Positions 9,500-19,167 of a stretch of DNA of 32,592 nucleotides are shown in pieces. The translations under genes and the position numbers were made by a program. Source of the stretch: Thamnocephalis sphaerospora (Eukaryota; Zoopagomycota; Zoopagomycetes; Zoopagales; Sigmoideomycetaceae); the NCBI GenBank assembly GCA_003614735.1, contig KZ992546.1, forward strand, positions 1-32,592, in the 5' to 3' direction. Under the pieces are notes generated by a model. That model was not told where the DNA came from. It saw only the letters and a program-made list of their open reading frames with translations, and did not search any database. Each line of letters begins with the position of its first letter. Position 1 is the first letter of the stretch.

Positions 9500-12360
9500 A
9501 TGGCTAGTGTCAGCATTGCACCAACACGTTGTCTGCAGCTTATCGACGAGGAACAGAGAGTCGTGTAAGCGACAACGCCAGCGCCTCCAGCCTACGGTAC
9601 ACTCTGTCTGCTACACTGACAATAGTACATCATGCATTTAGAACGGACACGCTGAAGATTATCGATGATGGCTGGAATTTGAAAGGATGGGGCGCCAACT
9701 ATAATGTTGTAACAATCTACGGACCGCCAGGTTTGGGAAAAAGTGAGTAGTGGCTGCAATGTCCTCTAGACGGTGGTCGTCCGTGCTGATGCACCTTTTG
9801 TGCTAGGCACACTGGCCAATGCGCTCTTTGGAACAGAATTTCCTGTCTTGAGTAGCGGAGGAAGGCAGCCAACGACCGAAGGTACGCTGGATATTTCAGT
9901 GCCGGCAACGGCGGTACATAGGCTTATTCAAAGCAGGTGCATGGATAAGCAGCATTCCTAGGATGAATCTACTGGTTGTAGACGCGGAGATTGTGGCAAC
10001 CTCGGATTCTGGCAAAGGACAGGTAGGCCTGCACAGTTTGGTCCCCAGTGCACAGAGTGCGTGCTGCTGATGAGCGTGCTGGCAGACATGTCGACTACGG
10101 AATGCCATCTTTGGTGCCGCCATATCCAGCGTGATTATCGTGAACATGACAGAGGATGCGTTTAAGAGAACGTCTGCGATCAAGGAAGTGGTCGAAGAGA
10201 TGCTTGCTGCACACTTATGCCTGTTTGAAAAAAGGTACATGACATAGAATGCGCCTGCATGGGCCAAGCTTAACTTGCCTGCCAAACGCTGCACCGACCA
10301 TAGACATAGGACAATGTTTCTATTTGCCCTCCGCGACTGCCCCGCCGGTTTGTCTCATGAAAGACTGGCCAGCCGGCTGAAGACTCACATGAGGTCCGTT
10401 TGGCCACATATCAAAAAGGTACATGCAGCGCAGATGATAGCTGTGGCGTATTTCCAGTCTACTATGCTCAACGTCGCTGCTGGCTGCTAGCCGTTTCACC
10501 TGAGGACTTGTTCTGTAGACGATGCTTTTGATTATGATCTCGCCATCTTTCCGAGTAAGCTCGACTTTCCAAAGGAGTTTGACGCTGCTGTAGTCGAGCT
10601 TCGCGCCAGGTAAGCACCTACGGATTAAGCAAAGTGAGCGCCTGTCTTTGACATCGACGCTAATCGTATGCGTGTAAAGATTTTCCGACAGAGACAGAGA
10701 AGACCATGTAATCAAGCCACACTATTGGAAGCTGGTTGCAGCCGAAGACTTGAGTGGCCATCTAGTAAAACTATGGGTAAAGCTATACTCGCGCGACTGC
10801 CAACACGCGGCAATATGCTTACTCGAGCACACACATTCTTTTAGCTTGATATTGCCACCCACTGGTCTGTACTGCGCCACAGCTGCTTCGCGGTGGGATC
10901 AGAGCCCGAGACCCAAGAGAAAAAGGTAATAGCATGTGTATTATGCTGGTAATGCACATACGCTGATGTCCGCGCACCAACGCTCATTTCTGCATTCTGT
11001 TATTAATGATGCAGAGCTATGACGAAGCAAGGGCAGTGTGCCTATTTCATGGAGAGTACGCTCAGCACGTCGGTGGTCTTTACGATGTTGCAATCAACAG
11101 CTCGCATACAGAGTTTGTCAAGATGAGCACACGGCTTATGCAAAGCAATACTGTCAGCAATGGTAGAAAGATTATTGCAGCCATGAAAGAATACTACGCC
11201 AATGTGTTAGGTAGGCATCAGCGGTTTTCTACAATATGCGCATAACTCATTGGTAGACATGCATTTGTGGTTTGCGTGTATTAGATATGTTCAACTCTAT
11301 CGTGCGTGACCACGAATACGAGCAAGGAGATGCCAAGCGTCAAGAGCTACGAGAAATGTGTAGCGCGACGGTCCACTCCCTTTACGGCAATGAGCTTCCA
11401 TGGGACGTATCAGATATCGATATGCAGCCGCGTGACGAGAGCAAGGATGAAAGTGACGCCAAAGGCGACGAAAAGAGCCAAAGCAGCTATCGTGGCCACG
11501 ATGGCAATGCCAGTGATAGCGACAGCGACAAGGATAGTGGAGATGACAGTGACGAAGACCCTATGCAGCGTTTGCGCAAGCTCATGGCTCTCCTTGGCAA
11601 CAACTCGGGCGACGATAAAAAGGCCAAGAGCAAGAGCAAGGAGAGGAATGGGGAGATTAGCAAGCAAAAGAGGGAGATTGCCAAGCTGGAAGCTGAAATT
11701 GAAGCGCAGACGGCGTTACTTTGCGCACAGCACTCTAGGGCAAAGGAACAGGAGAGGGCTGGCGGCCGGAAAACTAGAGACAGTAGGCAGGATGCAGCCA
11801 CCATCAGGCTTCAGGCCCGCGCTGCTGTACAGGAGACGTTGAACGGCGAGCGCAAAGATAGGATCAGCGAGCAGCATGCGGAACTTTGCGAGCTAAGGAC
11901 CCAGGCTTCAAAGCAGGATACCGAAATTGGCGAGCAACGGGCTCGGATTGCTTATCAGGCGGAGGAGATCAACAGACTCACGACCAAGTGTGCCGCGAAA
12001 AAGGCGAAAAACAACGAGCAGAAGAGCAAGATTGCGGAGCAAAGTGCGGAAATTGGACGCCAAAATGCCAAAATCTACGAGCAAAGCGTGGAGATTAGCA
12101 GTCAAAAGGCTAGGATTGACGCGCAAAGCACTAGCATTTGTAGTTTGAAAGCGCAGGCTGTTCAGCAAGTCGCAAAGCTAGCCGACCAGCAACTTATTAT
12201 AGAAAGACGTAATAAGAGCATCAGCAAACAAAAAGACACGATCAATATGCTGCATGCGACCTGCAGGGTACAGAACGGCGCTGCTGGTTCTACTTCTCCC
12301 GGAGGTAATGCAATACAAAGAGTAATCAGCCTGGATAGCACGGGAAGTAGCGGCCATTAG
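9500..12360 (+). CDS. Divergent Sey1/RHD3-like dynamin-superfamily GTPase with C-terminal heptad-repeat coiled coil
   Basis: Exons: 9500-9564, 9642-9742, 9807-9881, 9937-10022, 10086-10234, 10304-10418, 10491-10609, 10680-10776, 10845-10925, 11015-11210, 11285-12360; 719 aa in frame. Residues 12-250 follow Sey1/RHD3 (atlastin-type ER-fusion GTPases): LQLIDEE, NYNVVTIYGPPGLGKS (P-loop 49-56), LFGTEF, RQPTTEG (switch 1), NLLVVDAE, NAIFGAAISSVIIVN and FALRD (G4 R169-D170). The G3 motif is D-A-E-I at 96-99, where the family has D-x-E-G. No membrane hairpin is present. Instead, an acidic Ser/Asp linker (about 412-455), a lysine-rich stretch and a long coiled coil follow. Residues 553-685 form 19 unbroken heptads with I at position 3 and Q at position 6. 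ER fusion activity is therefore doubtful; a soluble scaffold or altered GTPase is more likely. The gene is more AT-rich than its neighbours. Confidence 0.75.
11857..12255 (+). repeat. 19 consecutive 21-base coiled-coil heptads, x-x-I-x-x-Q-x
   Basis: Residues 553-685 of the Sey1-like protein divide without gap into 19 heptads such as AEIGRQN, AKIYEQS, VEISSQK and ARIDAQS. Isoleucine (or L/A/V) sits at the third place and glutamine usually at the sixth. The units differ in sequence, so the array is old and selected rather than a fresh microsatellite expansion. Confidence 0.85.
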
Positions 12361-12695
12361 TGAAGCTTTCTGTTTGCATACACCAAATAGTATGCTGCAA
12401 TATATATCGCTTTGTTGCTAGCGCTTGTTGTTGCCAGCTCGTCTGTATGCCAGCAGTCTAGAACGCTGAGCGAGATGTTCATTTTGCTTTGTTTGAATAG
12501 CAGTGCACCAACGGTGATCGTATGCCACTTTTGAATGAGTCGCACATGTAAAGATACGCACGCGTTGGTGAGATAAGATGGCAAAAGTGGAATGAAAAGG
12601 CAATGGAAAAGGATCAGCCGTTGCTGCGCGCAGTCTAGCATGTTGAATGGTAGTATATTTGTGACAATACAGCGGTCTACTGACTAGCGTACAAA
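12361..12695. other. Convergent 3' intergenic region
   Basis: This 335-base stretch lies between the ends of the Sey1-like gene (plus) and the F-box gene (minus). It is AT-rich, includes ATATATAT near 12400 and both 3' ends should lie here. No gene was seen. Confidence 0.6.
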
Positions 12696-14690
12696 TCACA
12701 GCTCCGTCAACTGGAAGATCTGGTATTGTCCACCACCGCATGGATTCACTCGTGCGACATTGGAGGTGGACACCCGATACCCGGAAGACCCTGTGCCTGT
12801 CAGGATGTTGTCTGGCACCAGAGACGCAGGTCTGGCAGTGCTGTCCTGATCAGACTGCTCGACATGTGGCTGTCGGTGGGCTGGCTGCCACTTTGGACTG
12901 GGCAAGTACTTTTCTCCATTGCTCATGTCCACCAGCCAGTTTTCGCCATTGATGCCATCCTGTAGCCCGCAGAATGCGCCGAGAATCGGTCCAAATGCGT
13001 TGTAAGGCTCACAGGAGATCTTACGCAGTAGCGTGCCATCCAGTGCGCTCAGCACGTCGAAGCGGCGGAACTGCTGCGAAACCACCAGCTCTTCACTGTA
13101 GAGGGACGTGAAGAACACCGTTTCGACGAACCGCACCCACATGGTACGGCTTTGTGCTAGTGCCTGTTGCGCGGCGTCTTGGAATTCCGGACTGCCGTCC
13201 AGTGATTTATCAAGTGCAAACAACGATAGCAGCGCATGGGGTTCTGCTCCACCGCCGTAGATGTACTTGTCGTCAACGTCGTAGATGATCGCCAGCGTCA
13301 TGGTAGGACCAAACTCGCGTGTTTCCACCGAAGGGTGCTGCCAGGGAGGCAGGTGAATTGCGCCGGTGCGCATCAGCTGCGATGCTTTCGTCTCGTAACT
13401 CAGCTTGTTCAGCTCCCAGTCGAGCCGGATCAGTCGTTTGTCGCAGTGTCTGTTATCGCAAGTGTCCACGGCAGTACCTTGAATAGATCCCGTTGGCTGA
13501 TCTGTCGCCTCGACTCGTGACATGTGGACCGTGAGGATCTCAAGATGCCGCATAGACACATGCTGCAGCATAGAGAATGAGGTTTTGAGCTTGCCCACCG
13601 TGCTCGCATACCAATGCTCGTCCTCCATGTTGTACACCTGATAGCGGCACATAACATCCGGCATTTCCTCTTTCGGTGCGCCGTCATCCGGCTCTGCACT
13701 TGTTTGCGCACCATCTGCGTCTGCGTCACTCGTCATCATCACCGCGGTGGCGGTAGTGGTGGCGGTAGTGGCGGCGGTGGTGGCGGGTGGTGCTAGGAGC
13801 GTGCGAATCAGCAGCCATTCACCGTACATGCCCATCATTGGCGAAAAGTTGCGCAGCATTTTGCTCTCCTCCGCAGACTGCACACAGATGGTGACGGGCG
13901 ACGCATTTGGTGTAAATGCCCAGGAGAACACCGCATATCGCGTATCATTCGATGCGTCTGATTCCTGATCGTCGTCCGCCTGCTCGACATCCGTCTCTTG
14001 TGCGCCGACCGTAACGCCACTATCCGGTGCAGGCGGATGCAGCTTGATTTTAGCACATACTGCCGCGTGGTCTGTGCTGCAGTCTGCAAAATCGATATGC
14101 GTCAGGCTGCCTAGTTTGTGCGGGTGTTCTAGCGCCTGCCATTGCAGTCCCTTGCTCCTTGTATTGTTGTGCACCACCCACATTCGCAGTCCATTTTGCT
14201 CGCGAATCAAAGTTGTCCATGCGTGCATCCCTGAAAAGATCAGCTTGACATCGTCGTCTACGGGCAGCGTGCACTCTTGCTGCCGCGCACGGCCAGCAAT
14301 CAGGTTGCGCATGGTAAGGCGTCGTCGGTGGTACGCATGATACCAGTGTGTGCGTGGTAGGCCAAACTCCAGTACCAGATCCTTGTATTCCTCCTTATGC
14401 TCTGGACTGGTGCTTTGTGCCAGTGTCATGAGCGATGGCGTGGTGTCGGTCTGTTCGTTGAACCACGCTAGCCAGCTGCGCTCTCGCCAGTCGTGGAGTC
14501 TGAATTCCCGCCGGTAGCGGCGCTCCCAGTACGCTTCTCGCTTGGCAATGCATTGGTACAGTCGCCGGCAGGTGGCGGCCAGCAGCACGTACTCCCATTC
14601 CTCAAGAAACAAACACACATGCAATATCTCGTCGACTCCCAGACGATAGAAAGGCGCCAGCAACGATGGCGGTGGCGACACGAGTGGCAT
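12696..14690 (-). CDS. F-box protein, 664 aa, single exon
   Basis: F-box proteins bind SKP1 and recruit substrates to SCF ubiquitin ligases. Residues about 17-60 fit the F-box: LGVDEILHVCLFLEEWEYVL followed by ATCRRLYQCIAKREAYWERRYR, with the usual L-P/V-x-E-[IL] start, leucine pattern and W near the end. The rest (about 600 residues) contains spaced tryptophans and beta-strand-like segments (for example WLLIRTLL, RLDWELNKLSY, TMTLAIIYDVDDKYIYGG, LSALDGTLLRKISCEP). This suggests a beta-propeller-like substrate domain, but no WD or kelch repeat is clear. A Thr/Ala run (about residues 300-315) and acidic linkers interrupt it. The start is a good ATG at 14690 and the stop is TGA at 12696. It is intronless, unlike most genes here. 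The substrate is unknown. Confidence 0.75.
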   Translation of the reverse strand: MPLVSPPPSLLAPFYRLGVDEILHVCLFLEEWEYVLLAATCRRLYQCIAKREAYWERRYRREFRLHDWRERSWLAWFNEQTDTTPSLMTLAQSTSPEHKEEYKDLVLEFGLPRTHWYHAYHRRRLTMRNLIAGRARQQECTLPVDDDVKLIFSGMHAWTTLIREQNGLRMWVVHNNTRSKGLQWQALEHPHKLGSLTHIDFADCSTDHAAVCAKIKLHPPAPDSGVTVGAQETDVEQADDDQESDASNDTRYAVFSWAFTPNASPVTICVQSAEESKMLRNFSPMMGMYGEWLLIRTLLAPPATTAATTATTTATAVMMTSDADADGAQTSAEPDDGAPKEEMPDVMCRYQVYNMEDEHWYASTVGKLKTSFSMLQHVSMRHLEILTVHMSRVEATDQPTGSIQGTAVDTCDNRHCDKRLIRLDWELNKLSYETKASQLMRTGAIHLPPWQHPSVETREFGPTMTLAIIYDVDDKYIYGGGAEPHALLSLFALDKSLDGSPEFQDAAQQALAQSRTMWVRFVETVFFTSLYSEELVVSQQFRRFDVLSALDGTLLRKISCEPYNAFGPILGAFCGLQDGINGENWLVDMSNGEKYLPSPKWQPAHRQPHVEQSDQDSTARPASLVPDNILTGTGSSGYRVSTSNVARVNPCGGGQYQIFQLTEL

Positions 14691-16693
14691 GCTGGCAAAG
14701 TGGTGGACGATAGCAGAGACGACATAGTGCCAGGCACGTCTTGCGTGGGCGTAGATATCAGCCGTGACTCATGCGCCTTTGGCAATGATCCACTGTCGAT
14801 TCGTGCCAACACCGTCTGTGACACCAGCAATGCGCCAAACGTAACGCCGTATGCTCAAGCATCGTCCATCGTTCTTGCTCGCGGCTGTACGGCGATGGAT
14901 GCTGAAAGGCGGCTTGACGAATGCCAAAATGACCATCGGTCGCGTTCGGCGCTGCATGCAGCCAATGTCGAGCGTGGACGCACTGCAGCGCCGCAAGCCA
15001 ATGCAGTACCCGCACATGCCGACCGCTGCGTTGGCCATTGCGCACGATACCGGCAGCTGCGCAGGTGCCTGCGATGACCAACATTGGGCCGCTTACCATA
15101 TCGGCACAGATAGCGATCCGAGATCGAGCATAATTTTGGCATCCGTCCATCGTTTGCGATGCTGCAAGCAGACGCTTTTCGCTGTGCCAAAGCAATGAGG
15201 GGCTACTTGTCTACACATGTTGCGCAAAGTTCAAACAACCCGTCGACATGCCTTTTCTCATCTACGTACAACCGGCGGTCGCCGCCGCGGTGCAAACCGC
15301 GTACGCCTGTATTGGCCGATGATGCACGTCACATCGCCAATGTGCGTCCGTCGCACCCCGACTGCCCGACATGGACGATCAGGGCACCGGCGTTTCGGCC
15401 CGCTGCTAGGCCCGGACGCCGCGAATTTCGCCGCGCGCGCCGTTGCAAAGACAATTAAAATTGCCGACCGGTTAAGGTGGGTAGCGTGCTGACCGCACTG
15501 CCACGTCTTTTCAAGCCGAAACTTTGTCAAAAAACGCTTCCAGCCACGTCCCATCGCGTTCTTTCTAGACGTTCGCCTGTGGGCGAATCCAGTAGGTGCC
15601 GCATCTGCAATGCCGGCACAGCCGTTTCGTGGGTGGCCATGGGCCTAATGCTGTCGGCCAGGGTGCTGCCATTCCTTTGCCTGGCAAGTCGATCGACGAC
15701 GGCGCAGAAGCGTGGGTACTTGGGCTGGTGCCGCTGCACTGCAACCAGAATGACTGCGGCTGCGTAGTACGGGCGCAGCGGCCTGGACGTTTACTCATCT
15801 GGTTGGGCAGATGGACAGCTGATGTTTGGTGCTCAGCTGCCTGCCAACTCCGCTCAGCCAGTGGCAGACAGTGTCTGTTTAATTTCAATCCCCGTTGTTG
15901 CCTGCCACAAGTAGCAGTTGGATCTGCTTCTGTCTAGCGGCGGACTTGCATCTGCCCGCCTGCCGCGCCATCTCTCTCACTCGCCCAGTTTGTCCTGCCG
16001 ATTTTCACCTGCTACTCAGCTCACCCTTGAGCACACCCACCTGTTCCCCTCAGTGCCCTTCCACGCCCGTGGTCTTTCTTTCCTCTCCTCCTCCTTCTCT
16101 TTGCTCAGACGCCACTTGCACCTGCGCTCTGCACGCCACACCTTGCGTGGGTGTTGCCGACTGCCTGCTCGCAGCTTGGATTGCGCGTGCCCCCGTCACC
16201 CCTCTTACGTCCACACCGCTGCCCTTGACTCCTGCCCAGTGCCGCATATCACCCTGCCAGCTTGGCTCTAGGCATACATAATCACGTCTCCGTACCGGCC
16301 CACCGCCTGCCCTGCTGTTGCGTCGTCTAGCTAAATTGCCAACGACACGCCAGCGTGTGCACGGCGCATACACTTGTACGAGTGCACGGACGCCAACGCA
16401 CAACGCTATCACGCGTTTGCTGCGCACCCATACGTGACCGCCGCCCTCGCTGTTGCCGACTCCCTCTTACGCGGCGCAGTGCGCACATCCGCCCGCATAC
16501 ACGCGGAACCCATCCACTCTCTTTGCTTTTTTGCCGTCGATAGACACTGTTGGCCGGTCCGCTGCATACATTTATACACACGCTGGCTGCATTGCCCCGC
16601 AGCAGCGTCAGCAACCACATCCATCACGACCGTTGCCCGCTTCACCATCTTCTACTCTTTGCAGCAGACAAGCACTTGTCCGGGCCACACTCC
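14691..16693. other. 2-kb divergent intergenic region; no gene supported
   Basis: This region lies between the F-box gene (minus) and the RhoGEF gene (plus), so it should hold both promoters. Open frames of 90-195 codons occur on both strands at 14490-15550 but overlap each other and carry no recognisable domain. From about 15890 to 16330 the plus strand is strongly C/T-rich, as expected for a long 5' leader of the RhoGEF transcript. Confidence 0.55.
15950..16320 (+). other. Pyrimidine-rich tract upstream of the RhoGEF gene
   Basis: The plus strand is dominated by C and T with repeated CTCTCC, CCTCC and TTTCTTTCC words and few purine runs. Its position and strand suit a long transcribed leader or a promoter element. 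No coding frame is believable across it. Confidence 0.5.
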
Positions 16694-18788
16694 ATGCGCG
16701 ACACGTCGCAAAGCATGGCTGCCTACACAATTACAAACCTCCGTGACGGCGGAAGAACGCTGCGCCGGTGTGTAACATCGGAAGGCCCGGTGAACAGCGC
16801 GCGGGAAGTGTCCCCACCAAGTGCCACGCCAACACCGGCATCATCTCCACGAGCATCGCTTGAGCTGGCATATGACATAGGTAGGCGAACACAGCGTCGA
16901 CAATAGGCGTGCTGCGCTGCACGATATGGCAACTAACTTGCTTTGCTCTATGCGCATACACTGCCTGTCCGTGCACTACGATGCATTCCCCTTGGTGTAG
17001 CCGCAGACGATGAGCAGACGCTGTTTGCCACGCAGCTTCAGAAGCTGATCAACCGTGAGACCGCATACATTGAGGCGCTCACTCGGCTACGAGATGCTTT
17101 CTGGATGCCGCTGGCACGTCGCTATCTGGGCGGTCGCGGTAATGCCAACAACGAAGGTCGCCCGTACAACCCGCGCCGACGCTTCAGCCTCATGGGACTG
17201 CTTCACATGCCGCGTAACCTGGCCAACGAACACATTGTACAGACGCTCAACGGCCTGTTTGGCTATCTGCCGGCCCTCACGACGCTGCATATGTGCTTGA
17301 ATGAGGAGCTCAAGGTGTTGTAAGTAGTTTGATTCGTTAACTGGCAAGCGGGTGACACGTTGCGCCAACGCATGACATTCTAACACCTGTCATGACATTT
17401 GCTTTAGCCATGCACTAGACTCGACAGTTCTTGAAGTAGCGTCGGTGATTCGCGTCCGAGTAAGTGTTGTCTGACAGCCCAGTAATATTCGCGGGCGCAT
17501 CTAATGGCTCGCCAATGCAGATTCGCGAGGAGTTTGACGTGTACGTGTCGCACGTGGAGAATTACGCCAATGCTTTGGCAGACTTTGAAAACCTCTGCCT
17601 TACCGACACCAAGTTTCGCGTGGCCATTGAGGTGAGTGTGCTGCCTGTGCAGCATTACCGGTGGCCACTTGTTCATGCCGGCTTTATTGCTCACATGCAC
17701 TGGCTTTGCCGGGTAGGATTGCTCTGCCAACGCAGGCGGCCTGAGTCTACGTACGCTGCTTCGTCGGCCCATCGATCACATCTGGAAGTACATCAGCTTC
17801 CTGGAGACGGTTCTCACACGGTGCACAGACTCGAACACATCGCAAAACTCGCTGTCGTGGCATCAGCGTGGAGAAGCCGGCGGCCAGGATGACTTGTCCG
17901 AACAGGATTCGGCCGCGGTGACGCGGTGCATTGAAACGGTCCAGGCGCTGACAACGCGGATGCATCCCTGGTGAGTGCCGACACGGATGACACGCCCATG
18001 CGCATCACGAACGGCGCTAATGAGGTTTCCGTACAGGGTGGAGCGCATCAACAGCATTGAGGAGCTGGCCACACTGCAGACCATGATGATTGGCCAGTTT
18101 GAACCGTTCCTTAGCGCACATCAGACATTGGTTCATCGCAGCGACGTTTGTCTTACGGCAAATGGCTATGCGGATGAAAAGCCGATGCGCGCATGGTTGC
18201 TCTCGGACCGTCTGCTCCTGGTCAGCCCCAAGCAGACGGCCAGCGGTACATTCTATGCCCACCGGGTAAGGAAAACATCCGCGATACTATGCCCACCAGT
18301 CAGACACGACTGACGCGTTTCTGCCATGCCAGGAAACAATTCTGCTCAAGAGCTGTGCTATTCTGGCCTCGTTGCAGGCGACTGGTCCGGCGGCCAATGT
18401 CATTCGCATCTACACAGGCGACCGTGGCCTGTTTTCGCTTCGCATCAACAACTATCATGGATTTCAGCGCTGGTGCGCTGTGCTGAGCGATGCAGTGTGC
18501 GCCATGATGACCAATACCAGCGGTGCTGCTCCCAGTACGTGTTTGCGTCCGCAATAGCATCGTCCATGTCGAACATCGCTAATCATGCGCGTTGTTGCCA
18601 TTGCAGACGTGACGTTCCAGCAGGTGGGCGAGTTTCCCAAGACGCCTACCTTTACGCCGACCAGTCCGGCTGCCGAGAACGTTGCTGGCACCATGCATTC
18701 TCGCAGCAATTCCGCGTCCAGCATGCGCTCGCGACCCAACAGCGACACGTTCATCCATCGCACACTCTCGCAAGAATCGGTCAAGTAG
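16694..18788 (+). CDS. Rho guanine nucleotide exchange factor, DH-PH type
   Basis: Such factors load GTP onto Rho/Cdc42 GTPases, usually at the plasma membrane. Exons: 16694-16880, 17001-17319, 17408-17459, 17521-17631, 17717-17970, 18037-18265, 18333-18534, 18607-18788; 511 aa in frame. The DH domain (about 69-305) begins TQLQKLINRETAYIEALTRL and ends in the typical CR3 segment GLSLRTLLRRPIDHIWKYIS followed by FLETVL. The PH domain (about 330-450) has RAWLLSDRLLLVSP, TFYAHRETILLKSCAILASL and a C-terminal helix with HGFQRWCAVLSDA. The tail (452-511) is Ser/Thr/Pro-rich. No SH3, CH or RasGEF domain is attached, so the protein is small for a fungal RhoGEF. The acceptor at 17716 was chosen over CGCAG at 17735 because only the former keeps the DH frame. 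An alternative start at 16715 is possible. Confidence 0.85.
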
Positions 18789-19167
18789 CGCTAGCCGCCT
18801 GTCTACCTGTCCTGCACGCACCAGTCGCCGTCTGGCGTATAGATTATCACGCTCTGCAGTGCCGCCTGTTCACTGCCTTTGTTCGCCGTTGCCCATGCTG
18901 CCACGTCGTTCTCACGCCGCTGTACTTCATCCGCATTTCTGCACATATGCACATTGTCTTGATTTCTTGCTGTTGATCTATGTGACTATCATCTGTGTCA
19001 GTGTTTCTGTGACGCTTGGCTGGGTGGCTTGGTCCACTCTGCTGTTATGTCTGTGCAAACTATCGAATTAGGGCCAGGATTAGACTGTAAACACTTTCTC
19101 TCTTTTACGCGATCGCATTGCGCGCATTTGTCTTCGCCACCGCAATTGACTGGCGACGACGGACACC
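18789..19167. other. Intergenic region between the RhoGEF and TOE1 genes
   Basis: This 379-base region between two plus-strand genes is rich in C, T and G. It should contain the RhoGEF 3' end and the TOE1 promoter. No gene or RNA was seen. Confidence 0.6.

Noticed and set aside
9721-9760. P-loop GPPGLGKS read as an AAA+ ATPase or a short orphan kinase
   Set aside because: The downstream exons carry no Walker B or sensor motifs of AAA+ proteins. They follow Sey1/RHD3 blocks instead (LFGTEF, RQPTTEG, LLVVDAE, FALRD).
9936-9960. A 25-base intron, or a frameshifted pseudogene, between exons 3 and 4 of the Sey1-like gene
   Set aside because: A 55-base intron at 9882-9936 with GTACGC donor and AGCAG acceptor keeps frame and gives a gap-free match to the family spacing, so no break is needed.
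10418-10520. Apparent frame break after exon 6 of the Sey1-like gene using the acceptor at 10518
   Set aside because: The acceptor at 10490 (CTCAAC branch site, GCTAG) restores the frame and adds the expected residues before DDAFDYDLAIF.
14493-15198. Open frames of 115-194 codons on both strands upstream of the F-box gene
   Set aside because: They overlap one another and the F-box coding region, with Arg/Cys/Ala-rich noise composition and no recognisable family.
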